Positions 42,601 to 49,491 of a DNA stretch of 64,000 bases are shown piece by piece (within the stretch, counting starts at the first letter, position 1; every line of letters starts with the position of its first letter). The notes under the pieces are model-generated. The model made no database searches. It was not told the DNA's origin and saw nothing but the letters and a program-made list of their open reading frames with translations. The stretch is from Haemonchus contortus (Eukaryota > Nematoda > Chromadorea > Rhabditida > Trichostrongylidae). The translations under genes were made by a program, and so were the position numbers. The stretch is from assembly GCA_000469685.2 (NCBI GenBank), contig LS997562.1, positions 40,066,345 through 40,130,344 of the forward strand, written 5' to 3'.

Positions 42601-45600
42601 ACCCTGCCTTTCAACTATTGTGTCCCTTTCCAGTAGCCAAGTAAAAAGAACAAAGTAAAATTCAATTGAATTGTTCACTATTACTAGTAATGAGAAAACT
42701 TTTAGTTCATTCTAGATAACTGTCATCAATACTTAGGTCATCAGAATCTCATTAGGATTACAACATCCGAAAAAGATTTGGATTGGAAATTCAAAATTCA
42801 AAAGCTGTTCTTATGTATCTTCATGTATCCAAACTGCTCAGGAGTAGAGAAAAAAATTACGATATCTCAGCTTGATTCGCTTTCAGACCTCTGAGACAAT
42901 GTGCTCTTCCTTCGGGATCTTTCCTCATCCGTATACGAGTATGTACAATGAAATCAAATCCAATCATGGACAATTGTGATCATCAAATGCTGCTTGAGCT
43001 GAAAGACCTAAAGAGCTGAATGAATGAAGAGGTTGCTGAACAGAATCGCTCTCGCTGCACCCCACTTTATGTTCAGTCCTCGTTCTGATCGTCGTCATGG
43101 TGGTGGTCGTGGTGGTACGAACTTGTTCAGTTCAGGGCGGGTTCAAGAAAACTCGCTTCCTCACGTCCGTGCTAAATACATATGTATATCCCAAGCTTCT
43201 ATGCCGACCCGCCCTAAACTCGCCTGATCGAGCCCGAGAGACGTACTGCCGTAGTACAATAGCATGGATTTGTAGAATATGCTTTGAGTTGTGTTCAATT
43301 AGTCGTATGTGTTGGTTTTGAACACTACACTCAGTTGAGGCGTACGTCAAGCACTTGTACTGCTTCTTTTTGGCTAGTTCTCTCATTCATCTTAGTTGTT
43401 GAGTTGTTTGTAGGTGTTGTGAGATCTCATACTGGCAGTTTAGTTGCCCTTTAGTTGATGCTAACATTTTCAGCACCGGCACAGAATAGATGGAGCGCAC
43501 AGCCGCCATACCAGCCGCACCTTATCAGACCGAGAGAAGACGACGCTTATCACGATATCAATGATTATCACTCGAATCGACCACATGTAATGAAAGCAGC
43601 AACAGCAACAATACCACCACCTCCAAGTACAGCAGCCCCAGTCCCGCCACCATACATCGGTCCTCATGCATCGCCTCCACGTCATAACGCTATTGGAATT
43701 CGTAACTCGTCACCGAGCTACGTCACCGAATTCACACCGGCCTATCCTACAACTCAGCCACCATCGCATCCACCTGGAAGGAACGGTGAGTTAGATCAAT
43801 TTGTATAACTTGTGTTGTCGAGAAAAGGTACAACAGGCTAATTTGCGCTCAGACAATTGAAGGCATATCTCACGATGGATATAGTTCCCAAGGTTTCTTC
43901 CTACTATGAACCTGCCACCCCAAAGCGTAGCACGAGGGACGTTGTCGTGTAGAAAACCCCAGATGCGGGTGATAAGGGCCCCAGAACTCGCTCAGCCTAA
44001 GGGGAGAAGTCCTAATGACGTTGTAGTGGCTGTAGAGGTTGCTCCATCCGTAGCGGAACGCACATGTTGCACGCAGACAGCTTACTGTAGCCAGCTGTAC
44101 GCAATGGCGCACACAATTGGACAGCTCGTCCGAATAACCCTTTCATGCGACTTTTGTTGTCACTCTCTTGTCCAACCCCCTTTACCAAAAACAACTACTT
44201 TTTCTAATTCAGGTGATGTAATTACTTTTTTGAAGCCTTATATTTCTCTTAATGCGCCGAATAGCTCGTTTTTTCCCCTTTCTTTTTTGCACATTCCTGG
44301 ACTAACACCTACACTATTCGCCCTGAACTAGACAACCATAAATCACCGTGAAGTGTCCTTTAGAGCTGTTTGAAACATTTGTCAGTGGGCTCCCGTCAGA
44401 TGAATGTTTTAGACAAACCTTACGGGCCCTTACTACAATATTTTAGGCCTTTTACGATAGGGTGCCTAGATTGCTTCCTCTGTGTCAGTGTTCTACCCCA
44501 GAGTAATCCGCAGAACTATTCAATCCCAGGTTGTGTTCCGACGTATATCCATATTGTTCCGACGTGTGTTCATGTGTGAATATGTGGATATACGTCGGAG
44601 CATATTACAGCTATATTAATATTAGTGATAAATTGAAATTCACTGATCACTAGACAGGTTTCTGTAGTTAGCTTCCTTTCCAGGATCTGCTACATCATCT
44701 CAGAATGGTGGTTATTATTCATCGAACAGCTCCGGTGTGGGTGCTCCCTCATATCAACACAGCCAGGTGAAACTATAGTTTCTGTTAGGAGCTGAGAAAT
44801 CTGTTTTGTTTGATTTTCACTGCAATCTCATTCCCTGAGCGGGGATAGTAGGCTTTTTATTTCTCAAACGTTTCCCAAGAAGAAGTTGTATTCAGATTTC
44901 TGCAAGGCGAGGTTCGATCGTCGGACATCAGTCGGCGTCGTCGCGAGCAGCTTCCATAGCGGACGATGACGATGACGATGGTTTCTATGACAATATAGGA
45001 ACAGTAAGTTTGTGACGAATGACCCTTATTCCGTCTTCATGAAATACCATTATTTTTGTTATAATTGTTAATTTTAGTACGATGATCGACGGATCTCACG
45101 AAGCAGTGAAATGGACATCCAATCGCTGTCTTCGCATCAATTACCACCCAATAACTGGAAACCCACCAAAATTGGATCGTTCTTCCGAAAAATCGGTGCT
45201 GGCAATCGACCACCAGGAAGCGCTGCCAGCCTCGTGTCCCTGAACAAGGTATGGTTGGTAAGGGAGTCTGTAGCCCTGGGGCTGTCCGTGTATCCTCCGA
45301 AATTAGTGCGCCGTGCGTATGTAACGTCTATATGATATGCGACCGGGTCTAATGACTGTTGATAGGTCTACCGCACTGTTTCCCCAATTCTGAACAGGAG
45401 GTCCATTTAGGTTGCGAACGAGACGCCGATGAAGCCTGGAAACCTTATGAAGAGCAACAGTCTAAGCACCGAGCCCTGGAAGAAAATGGTGATTGAAAAT
45501 CCGAGTATCCCGGCACGAGAACGTGAGTCTGACTATTCCGATATCATAAATGACAATTTTTATATGGGAGACTCCTTCACAGTAGTGAGAGCTGCCCGGC

Positions 45601-45775
45601 AGTGGCTAATAGTGAGGATTTATATAAGATTAGTACCTACTGAATTGAATTGATGGTATTGTAGACCTATGTCGAATGTCAAGTCTTCAATATTGCAGCC
45701 ACTCCCAGTAAAGGAGGCCTCGGTGCACGTCTGAAGAATTCGATTTTTGGCTCGAAGAAGCGGCTAAACGGCTAA
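544..45775 (+). CDS. Large unrecognised scaffold-like protein, 3' 23 exons (5' end outside window)
   Basis: Twenty-three exons joined by hand encode about 1,009 residues and end at a natural TAA. All junctions except one keep reading phase with canonical GT/AG sites, which is the main support. The N-terminus is missing because the first exon enters mid-codon. Numbering from that exon: residues 1-200 are polar and Ser/Pro-rich; about 206-253 look like a charged coiled coil (motif DYLDQIFEDLKKE); 285-380 are Pro/Thr/Lys-rich; 487-530 hold a conserved-looking acidic segment (IDQLCAELELNTEQ); 576-830 are Gln/His/Pro-rich with poly-Pro; 855-900 carry a six-Asp run followed by tyrosines; the last 120 are basic (GSFFRKIG, LKNSIFGSKKRL). 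No catalytic, membrane or signal segment is visible. The pattern suggests a cytoplasmic adaptor for cytoskeleton or junctions, but that is inference and I cannot name the family. Introns reach 12.7 kb. Confidence 0.85.
718..886 (+). CDS. Exon 2 of large gene
   Basis: Acceptor TTTTCAG, donor GTATGT. Encodes residues 38-93 (RVFERSPYGVPV onward), rich in Ser, Thr and Val. It enters at phase 1 and leaves two bases for the next exon. The upstream intron is only 61 bases. Confidence 0.85.
1109..1247 (+). CDS. Exon 3 of large gene
   Basis: Acceptor TTTAAG, donor GTGCGT. Encodes residues 94-140, containing PISFDPPRTPFEERLQ and an Ala/Ser-rich end. It closes in phase 0 before an 11.2 kb intron. Confidence 0.82.
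1742..2080 (+). CDS. Marginal 112-codon open frame inside an intron
   Basis: An ATG directly follows a plausible acceptor (CTTCCAG) and opens 112 codons to a TAA. The product is unusually rich in Trp, Arg and acidic residues (for example RWRPWNLWRHR) and has no family I recognise. It could be a nested trans-spliced gene, but chance is a good alternative because no conserved motif or polyadenylation signal supports it. Confidence 0.15.
   Translation: MTDTWQLGFFVPFGTNERLLKLLMCLCRRDSTFLHRHLIDRRQTERMWRDEVSDVDENQLYPNGALDERWRPWNLWRHRLLILHERFFSGGQCDMYMSIWGYLSHGQVCLWV
2656..2778 (+). repeat. Spaced direct repeat, 31-base units 92 bases apart
   Basis: A unit beginning TCGAAATTGTGTTCTGGTCT occurs at 2656 and again at 2748 with only small differences in its last third. 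The spacing suggests a local duplication or two monomers of a decayed minisatellite. No coding function is visible. Confidence 0.7.
2828..2856. repeat. TTAA microsatellite
   Basis: A short run of alternating ATTA/TTAA units sits just after the spaced direct repeat. It is simple sequence with no evident function. Confidence 0.6.
5740..5830. other. CG-rich patch in AT-rich intron
   Basis: This stretch is dense in CpG and contains short palindromes such as CCGCGG and GGCGCCGC, in contrast to the flanking intron. It may be a fragment of a foreign repeat or a lost exon. No open frame through it matches a family I know. Confidence 0.4.
10608..11129 (-). CDS. 173-codon antisense open frame, unknown
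   Basis: This is the longest uninterrupted ATG frame in the window. The predicted product is polar, rich in Arg, Ser, Asn and Leu, with no signal peptide, membrane span or family motif that I can see. It lies antisense in an intron. A length of 173 codons is uncommon by chance at this base composition but not decisive, and there are no flanking splice or polyadenylation signals I would trust. Confidence 0.18.
   Translation of the reverse strand: MQKGSTRTDLQTRKPVSFSLLNKPDRCVIMLTAHTSNGSLDALGSFFVQEINKRLQSDLHHLYLQEERRSHNVQKKPFGFREFERFPTQHLSSFQAILMTKVFQKDNNIEMVDLDTDWLSNSPRNEETLSCTRIDSSKSQSGRNHFARSRELKSRRINLPPFNYLFFPKPDNG
11712..11790 (+). repeat. Possible tRNA-derived SINE or tRNA relic
   Basis: A B-box-like GGATCGAATCC sits in a perfect five-pair arm (CTAGG with CCTAG), and an A-box-like TGGCGCACTACG lies about 27 bases upstream. 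There is no acceptor stem, so this is not a functional tRNA. It could be the head of a tRNA-derived SINE. Confidence 0.25.
12433..12475 (+). CDS. Exon 4 of large gene (43 bases)
   Basis: Acceptor TTTTTCAG, donor GTGAGC. Encodes DNRPSPRRFSNPPD and leaves one base. Its phase fits the exons on both sides, across introns of 11.2 kb and 1.0 kb, which makes a chance match unlikely. Confidence 0.75.
12476..13467 (+). other. 1.0 kb intron of large gene
   Basis: Anonymous AT-rich sequence with a short CG-rich patch (GCGACCGCACGCG) near 13.3 kb. I see no coding exon or element. Confidence 0.55.
13468..13618 (+). CDS. Exon 5 of large gene
   Basis: Acceptor ATTCAG, donor GTTAGT. Encodes residues 155-204, from MSALTTSFTNAIAANANN to a Ser/Gln-rich end (STISQDSQQ). 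It carries two bases into the next exon 12.7 kb away, where the phase fits. Confidence 0.85.
14219..14277 (+). repeat. 30-base tandem duplication, two units
   Basis: Two adjacent units share CGAAAGTGTACTTAC preceded by a TATAACTGG-like block, with period 30. It is a minor local duplication without coding potential. Confidence 0.7.
15541..15625 (+). repeat. Possible tRNA-derived SINE fragment
   Basis: A B-box-like GGTTCGAGTTC is followed by CCCGTCTGGGGCATGAGC. Pairing around it does not make a proper T arm, so it is not a functional tRNA. The 3' part resembles the sequence after the tRNA-like block near 27.5 kb, which hints at a SINE family. Confidence 0.25.
18033..18071 (-). mobile_element. 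LINE-type 3' tail: hairpin plus TAAA repeats
   Basis: On the minus strand a perfect 8-base hairpin stem (CCCTTGAT with ATCAAGGG) is followed directly by about five TAAA/TAAT units. The same architecture ends the minus-strand LINE at 58271, where reverse-transcriptase coding sequence lies upstream. I therefore read this as the 3' end of a severely 5'-truncated LINE of a related clade. The hairpin sequences differ, so they would be different subfamilies. Confidence 0.45.
23175..23217. repeat. Perfect 12-base inverted repeat
   Basis: Arms GCACTTCTCTCC and GGAGAGAAGTGC enclose a 19-base loop. It could form a stable hairpin; no associated gene is visible. Confidence 0.75.
26278..26422 (+). CDS. 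Exon 6 of large gene: predicted coiled coil
   Basis: Acceptor ATTTCAG, donor GTAGGT. Encodes residues 205-253, highly charged with heptad-like hydrophobics (LENATKQLDHVIDQ, then FKEAIDYLDQIFEDLKKE). This is the only strongly helical segment of the protein and is probably where it dimerises or binds a partner. Phase fits both neighbours. Confidence 0.9.
26423..28445 (+). other. 2.0 kb intron of large gene
   Basis: No exon recognised. A tRNA-like segment lies near 27.5 kb; the remainder is anonymous. Confidence 0.55.
27452..27535 (+). repeat. Possible tRNA-derived SINE fragment
   Basis: An arm-like ATGGG/CCCGT stem closes a seven-base loop TTTTAAT, about 35 bases after GTGTAGAGGATAAAGAGCAC. 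It is followed by a GGGCATTTAAC block similar to that after the 15.58 kb candidate. It lacks an acceptor stem and is not a functional tRNA. Confidence 0.25.
28446..28537 (+). CDS. Exon 7 of large gene
   Basis: Acceptor TTCCAG, donor GTGAGT. Encodes residues 254-283, beginning GGEDAMDRTPRSAG and followed by a Thr run. An internal GTACGT after base 28485 looks like a donor, but using it would break phase with the next exon. Confidence 0.85.
29599..29887 (+). CDS. Marginal open frame in intron, unknown
   Basis: An ATG opens about 95 codons starting MAIPFKRRRSPLQ, with four Cys and a C-terminus rich in Pro and aromatics. No family is recognised and the phase does not connect with flanking exons. 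It is most likely chance or a decayed element. Confidence 0.12.
30787..30828 (+). repeat. 21-base tandem duplication, two units
   Basis: Two exact adjacent copies of a unit beginning GAGTTGTTTAAACGAACATG. It is a recent slippage-type duplication in intron sequence. Confidence 0.8.
32781..32865 (+). CDS. Exon 8 of large gene
   Basis: Acceptor TTTTCAG, donor GTGAGC. Encodes residues 284-312, basic and Pro-rich (VLHPTPSKPSTSTPKRAV, then RPVKPVQ). This may be a disordered linker with SH3-type proline motifs, which is inference. Confidence 0.87.
32866..36491 (+). other. 3.6 kb intron of large gene
   Basis: Anonymous sequence. Short antisense and sense frames are present but none has splice signals plus protein-like content. 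No element recognised. Confidence 0.5.
36492..36616 (+). CDS. Exon 9 of large gene
   Basis: Acceptor TTTTTAG, donor GTTCGT. Encodes residues 313-353, Pro/Val/acidic-rich (PPSPVEVVLPKPPV, then ETIVLPKKTDKLDFT). It carries two bases into the next exon. Confidence 0.87.
36785..36857 (+). CDS. Exon 10 of large gene
   Basis: Acceptor TTTCAG, donor GTACGT. Encodes RWLHDDLSSLAFQPPAP and VMFFPEP. The mix of Trp, acidic and hydrophobic residues suggests a short linear binding motif, not disordered filler. It ends in phase 0, where the next clear exon is offset. Confidence 0.85.
36858..38194 (+). other. 1.3 kb intron of large gene, possibly hiding a microexon
   Basis: The flanking exons do not join in frame if the strong TTCAG acceptor at 38169 is used. 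A small exon of length 2 modulo 3 could lie here; 36911-36927 (AG before, GTGTAAG after, 17 bases) is one weak candidate. Otherwise the stretch is AT-rich and anonymous. Confidence 0.4.
38195..38265 (+). CDS. Exon 11 of large gene (start uncertain)
   Basis: Encodes KPAPIRPQPCRPQPVYGS and ends at a GTGAGT donor with two bases carried over, as the next exon requires. A weak acceptor (TTGGAG at 38194) gives phase 0 and joins smoothly to the preceding FFPEP. The better acceptor, ACTTCAG at 38169, would add 25 bases and need an unseen exon to restore frame. The frame itself is secure, because both alternatives hit stops or break the next junction. Confidence 0.65.
38266..38681 (+). other. 0.4 kb intron of large gene
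   Basis: Anonymous sequence with no exon or element seen. Confidence 0.55.
38682..38814 (+). CDS. Exon 12 of large gene (two possible donors)
   Basis: Acceptor GTTCCAG. Encodes NFPMELEVPSIPRVASYDHV and a following RRDYPSNTWRSGSQ. Two donors are in frame with each other: GTGCGG after 38796 and GTGAGT after 38814. The latter is the better consensus and adds VRVASA. Confidence 0.82.
38815..39132 (+). other. 0.3 kb intron, mostly simple sequence
   Basis: Nearly all of this intron is the AAC/AAT/AGT-rich simple sequence described separately. The acceptor is CGTTTAG. Confidence 0.6.
38868..39105. repeat. Degenerate AAY/RTA trinucleotide simple sequence
   Basis: About 240 bases are built from imperfect AAC, AAT, AGT and TAG triplets such as AACAACAGTAACAGTAGTGG. 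It looks like a decayed microsatellite that has expanded within a short intron. Confidence 0.7.
39133..39251 (+). CDS. Exon 13 of large gene
   Basis: Acceptor TTTAG, donor GTTAGT. Encodes residues 447-485 (EPHQAHGSVPPEDVLRPS, then FQTVSNLSGRSANMRGSL). Phase 0 in, two bases out. Confidence 0.87.
39252..39709 (+). other. 0.46 kb intron of large gene
   Basis: No additional exon or repeat recognised. Confidence 0.55.
39710..39830 (+). CDS. Exon 14 of large gene
   Basis: Acceptor TTCTCAG, donor GTATCG. Encodes residues 486-526, ending in an acidic, probably helical segment IDQLCAELELNTEQ. This part looks less like low-complexity sequence than its surroundings and is a good probe for family identification. 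Confidence 0.9.
39931..40076 (+). CDS. Exon 15 of large gene
   Basis: Acceptor ATTCAG, donor GTAAGT. Encodes residues 527-574 (PMTAADKRRSFPTSYARD, then MRRLSEKRAPPIERKAQ). RRSF and RRLS fit basophilic-kinase phosphorylation motifs, which is inference. Confidence 0.9.
40299..40618 (+). CDS. Exon 16 of large gene: Gln/His/Pro-rich
   Basis: Longest exon of the gene (320 bases). Acceptor GTTACAG, donor GTGAGT. Encodes a Gln/Pro/His-rich stretch (HPPQQPQPAAQVQ) followed by a more ordered-looking SLDEVTNMLNNVVNDFH. Both split codons fit the neighbours. Confidence 0.9.
40619..41082 (+). other. 0.46 kb intron of large gene
   Basis: No exon or repeat recognised. Confidence 0.55.
41083..41205 (+). 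CDS. Exon 17 of large gene
   Basis: Acceptor TTTCAG, donor GTGAGT. Encodes residues 683-722, including NPFETINQEKINPSRVEAMH and NMFERNA. NPF is a known EH-domain-binding tripeptide; whether it acts here is inference. Confidence 0.9.
41206..43473 (+). other. 2.3 kb intron of large gene
   Basis: No element recognised. A Gly/Arg-coding patch near 43.1 kb (GGTGGTGGTCGTGGTGG) is open in one frame but does not splice in phase. Confidence 0.5.
43474..43785 (+). CDS. Exon 18 of large gene: proline-rich
   Basis: Acceptor ATTTTCAG, donor GTGAGT. Encodes 103 full codons with poly-Pro motifs (TIPPPPSTAAPVPPPYIG) that could bind SH3, WW or EVH1 domains. It is flanked by Tyr/His/Asp-rich sequence (DDAYHDINDYHS). 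Phase fits both neighbours. Confidence 0.92.
43786..44683 (+). other. 0.9 kb intron of large gene
   Basis: Contains an inverted pair around TCCGACGTATATCCATAT and its complement near 44.53-44.60 kb. Otherwise anonymous. Confidence 0.5.
44684..44766 (+). CDS. Exon 19 of large gene
   Basis: Acceptor TTTCCAG, donor GTGAAA. Encodes residues 827-854, Ser/Gly/Tyr/Asn-rich (SSQNGGYYSSNSSGVG), consistent with disorder. Confidence 0.87.
44896..45003 (+). CDS. Exon 20 of large gene: Asp run and tyrosines
   Basis: Acceptor TATTCAG, donor GTAAGT, phase 0 at both ends. Encodes ISARRGSIVGHQSASSRAAS, then IADDDDDDGFYDNIGT. Because it is a whole number of codons, it could be skipped without loss of frame. 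Confidence 0.9.
45078..45248 (+). CDS. Exon 21 of large gene
   Basis: Acceptor TTTTAG, phase 0 at both ends. Encodes YDDRRISRSSEMDIQSLSS, then NWKPTKIGSFFRKIG and a Ser/Leu-rich end. A second donor (GTAAGG after 45257) is in frame and would add three codons. Confidence 0.9.
45411..45522 (+). CDS. Exon 22 of large gene
   Basis: Acceptor CATTTAG, donor GTGAGT. Encodes residues 948-984 (ETPMKPGNLMKSNSLSTE, then PWKKMVIENPSIPARE). One base is carried into the last exon. Confidence 0.9.
45699..45775 (+). CDS. Terminal exon 23 of large gene
   Basis: Acceptor ATTGCAG. Encodes TPSKGGLGARLKNSIFGSKK, then RLNG and TAA. The basic, amphipathic ending may contact acidic membrane or protein surfaces, which is inference. 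No clear AATAAA follows closely. Confidence 0.9.
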
Positions 45776-47035
45776 AAAGAGGAACGCCTGGGATCTGATG
45801 TGTCTTCGTTTACGATCGCTCATTTCGATATTTCATCATTTGAATTTGGTTTTCTATGCTTTTAACAAAACACATCTCTTTTTTGAAAAATTCTTACTTG
45901 TTGAAAATTTTAGCTAGCATAATTCTGCATTTACGCGTAATGTGTTCGTGTTCTTTTACGCCCCTCTGTATGTCTGCCATAATCAGTCAATAACTAATCG
46001 CTAACTGCTTACATTATAATTTAATAATGATCACTGGTTGCGCCGTTCCCGCATCTTATGCCTCCTAACCACCGAGTTATTGTTTGTGCCGGAAATGTGC
46101 CATTCATACACGCATTGGGTCTGTTATGCTGTTGTTCCTCACTGTGTGTGTCTCTTTCGAGCACATTTATTATAATATTTAGTAGAGCTATTTGTATACG
46201 TTACTATATTGATTGCTTACAAATGTTTTTATTTGTTTGTTTTCATAATTTCTTATCATATAAGAAGCCATAGCCCTAAAATGATTAATCGCTCTGTCGA
46301 CACATTTGTGAATGTGTGGGCGTGATGTGTGCCTTCTTCCTCTCCTCCTTCTCCTTCTTATTCTTCTTCATTCAACGGATTTGCTCACAACATTTCGTCT
46401 CCCTTCCCTTCCTCTTATGGTCTTAATCATGTCCACATTATATAGCTTTCTGTATGTATGAGCGCGCCACATCTCCCAACCAGCTCTGAACGTCCCCGTA
46501 GCCATTTGACAGGTGTGCACCATGCACATCACATAGTCAGCTCATTTAAATCTGGACGACTTGTTCGTGCCTTGTGATGTGTTTCATTAAGAGTATAGTT
46601 CTATGTGATAAAACGTTCTGCATCATGTACTGGAGAACATTATCTAATCCTGAGGTCATATGAGCCTGTCAGGTTTCGGTTTTCTTAAAAAGAAGTGTCA
46701 TGATCGGTAAAAGTTTGTTACCATTGAGCGTTGCTCATCTATTCAAACATATGCTGTCCTAACAGATTTATGCCACGCCCACTGCATTCGTCACTCCTTT
46801 TTGCAGGCCCAAAATTGCAACAACTAATAGTAGTTGACGCGGTTGTACAGAGTCCGTGAACTTCCTTGAACAAGAGTCCAACTTGAGTGATTCTGTCAAG
46901 AAGAGGTGAGCTTATTACACTTTGGGAGTATTATTGACGCTGTTACTTTCTACAAGTTATGGGAAAACAAGCGCGCGCCTGCACCATATTCGCGCTCTTC
47001 TTAATCTCACGGTGAAGCCATTGATAGGAAGAATC
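45776..47035. other. Intergenic space between convergent genes
   Basis: 3' flank of the large gene. No convincing coding sequence or canonical polyadenylation hexamer close to the stop; only a pyrimidine-rich TTCTCCTTCTT stretch near 46.35 kb stands out. Confidence 0.5.
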
Positions 47036-47656
47036 TCAAACGGTTGGGTCAAATGTATCGTATTGGGAATTTTCGTCCTGTGTAATAACAATCGTTGGAA
47101 GAGGCTTTTTTGTAGAAGGGCTAGAGCGCTGTTGCATTTCGATCACAGTACGTAGTTGGCTCGCTATCCTCTGGCATATCAGTTGTGACCTCGCTGTTAT
47201 TCTCCAATGGTTCAATAACACCTTCAGCATCGATACATGCTTTGATGCTCGCTGCTGAATCTTGGACGTCAGGAGATTTCGAAGTTGAAAGGTCCATATA
47301 GGACTTCTTTTTTAGTTCATCAGTAGAGGCACCGGTTTCCTCCAGATTTTTTAGAGTTTTATCCAATCGTTGCATTGCCAGTGTAGGACCTCGGTGAATG
47401 CCAATGAAATGCAGTCGAGTTCGCATCAGACCATCATGAGCTGTTGCGATCGCTGTTCTCCATGCGGAAATCTCTTCATTGAACATGATCATAGAAACAG
47501 AACCATACTTGAACTTGAGCTTCAGAGTGCATCGGCGGTGTGACTGCTGTTTGTGCGGAAGTGGTCAGTCTTTGTCGTCATCACTTTGGCATCCTTCACG
47601 TCCACGACGTATCCTTTATCTTCTTTACCAGGTGGTTTACCCGAGAAAGACACCGA
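47036..47656 (-). pseudogene. PH-like domain C-terminus, frameshifted gene or relic
   Basis: Read on the minus strand, an open segment (47656 to 47522; KPPGKEDKGYVVDVKDAKVM onward) runs into TGA. The next frame continues at once with LKLKFKYGSVSMIMFNEEIS and WRTAIATAHDG, so one base appears to be lost near 47522-47530. Beta-strand-like blocks followed by an aromatic-anchored helix resemble the end of a PH domain, which is inference. A Glu/Ser/Asp-rich tail follows. A possible 31-base intron (47121-47151) joins in phase to a last exon ending ENSQYDTFDPTV and TGA. Either a sequencing error or true decay would explain the frameshift. It converges on the large gene; upstream exons were not found. 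Confidence 0.5.
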
Positions 47657-47690
47657 CCAACTATTCAACATGAACAGCACGGATTCAGGA

Positions 47691-47732
47691 AGTGCCAACC
47701 AACAGCTGTACATTCCGCAGTTGGTTGGCACT
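47691..47732. repeat. Perfect 13-base inverted repeat
   Basis: Arms AGTGCCAACCAAC and GTTGGTTGGCACT enclose a 16-base loop. It lies just upstream of the minus-strand PH-like segment and could form a hairpin in its precursor RNA. Confidence 0.8.
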
Positions 47733-47822
47733 GCATGTGAAGAGGGAAATGTGAGAGTTTCGTTGAGAGAATGGGTTTTCCCTATCACTACCTTTATCAT
47801 AATCACAAACGTTTGCGGACGG

Positions 47823-47870
47823 ACACACCGACATACCGACATATACACAAACCGACAAACCGACACACCA
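47823..47870 (+). repeat. CCGACA-type minisatellite
   Basis: Five imperfect copies of an ACCGACAYA-like unit follow each other. It is simple sequence with no coding function. Confidence 0.65.
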
Positions 47871-49491
47871 AGTTTCTGCTTTATAAATGAGAGAGATATC
47901 ATCACAACAAGGGCAAAAGGTTCGGCTTCGAACTGAAGTCTGAATTCATAACACCTCGACCCCAAAAAGACGCCTGTAGAGCCCCTTGCTCGAGAAGCAC
48001 AAGCTCGCAACCAGGTCCCATCCAAGTCCGGGTGTATTAAAACATCCTCGAACTGGAAGAACTCTCCTCAATGACGGCATATATACCGTAGCTTATCATC
48101 TTCCACCTATGATAAGAATTGATGATTACTATGATATCGGCTTGATATGGCACAAGTTGGATAGTAGTGTTCATTTTTCTAACCTCAACGACCACAACCA
48201 CTCGCCATGGAGGCCCCGATAACGTCGAATCTCGTAAGTAGGAGCTATTCATGACCTGACGTAGCCCTTCTGGCTGAGCTCATACGAAAACTTGGCGCCC
48301 GTAGTAGAAGTGGATGTTATGCCACACCGGTATCATAACGGAAGGACAATAGACCTACAGCTATGACTATTTTGCAGTTCAACACTGCGACCGCTTGCTT
48401 TCGGATGAGCGAATTGGGACATCAACCAGTCAGGGGAGTTTCGTGTGCCTAAAACTTCTCTGACTTGCCAGAGACGCACGCACCAACACCCCATCAAGAA
48501 GTCGCACTTCCGTCACTTTCCTTTTTTGGGACGGCTGGCACTGTTGGCGTAAGGTATACGGGTTGCCAAAGTGAAAACCAACTACCTCAAACTCTATCAG
48601 TTTCGCTCAAAGTCAGGGACCACTTCGTGTGCTGATATTCGTTGATAGCGTGACTTGTAATGATGAACTACCTTACTTCAAGTTCATGAGCATGACCATG
48701 AAAAATTAGTATCAGTTGTTTGCATGCGAAGAAGCGAAATCAATTTCTACATCATAATGCACTAAAATTGGTTGGAGTTGAGAAGATCCTTAATACTTCT
48801 GGTGTCCTGATACGAGTGGAATTCAGAGTTGCGGCATTTTGCCAACCACCAGTGGAGATAAATTCCTCCCCAACTGCATTCTTGTCAGTTGTTCTGCGTA
48901 TTCATACCTCCATCGAGAAAAAAGCATTCATACAAGAGGATCCATGCGCAGAAAAATTGGAAGGGATCCCGCCTGTTATGGGGGAAATATGGGAAAAAAT
49001 TGATCGGTGAAATATCAGAACCTTGAAGATGCTCTGGTACCTGGGCAGAAGTCAATCGATGACAAGAAGTCTTGCCAGAATCATAAAGCCGCAGCTGGCG
49101 GTGATCGCTGCAGCGCGTACCTTACTTGGCTACCACACTTGGCAGCAGACTTCTGTGGCACGACGCGGTTTCCAATCAATACCTATATCTCTAACAGAGG
49201 TCGTCCTCGGTGAAATGCCGCACGCGGCTTCAGCGGCATGTTGCGATTGGTTCAGTAACACGTGAAAACGTGTTATGGTTATTGCGATAAACATTATGAG
49301 TAACTATGAACGAGTACTAACATGATGGAATGCCGCTCAGGATCGTCGCTCAATTCGCGGCGAATTTGGCCCTTCGCCGCGTTCTGGCATGAGGCCAGTA
49401 GGTTTGGGACGATCTGGCACATAAGCATACCCATGAACTGTTTCCAATGACGTTGTTGGTGTTTAAAAAGACAGCTCACTTCTGTTTTCAG
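47871..49491. other. Intergenic or intronic stretch before small peptide gene
   Basis: Holds the possible first exon at 48207. Several short open frames near 48.7-49.3 kb have no features I can support. Confidence 0.45.
48207..48233 (+). CDS. Possible first exon of small peptide gene
   Basis: An ATG in good context (CTCGCCATGG) opens nine codons, MEAPITSNL, ending at a perfect GTAAGT donor. The phase is 0 and the acceptor at 49491 would continue in frame into FVTMAQML. This would make the product 60 instead of 48 residues. A one-in-three chance of matching phase leaves this unproven. Confidence 0.3.

Noticed and set aside
43097..43140. Gly/Arg-coding patch as an extra exon of the large gene
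   Set aside because: Neither acceptor nor donor gives a phase that joins exons 17 and 18.
47522..48025. 167-codon minus-strand open frame as a whole gene
   Set aside because: Only its last 45 codons look like real protein; the first part runs through a minisatellite and a hairpin.
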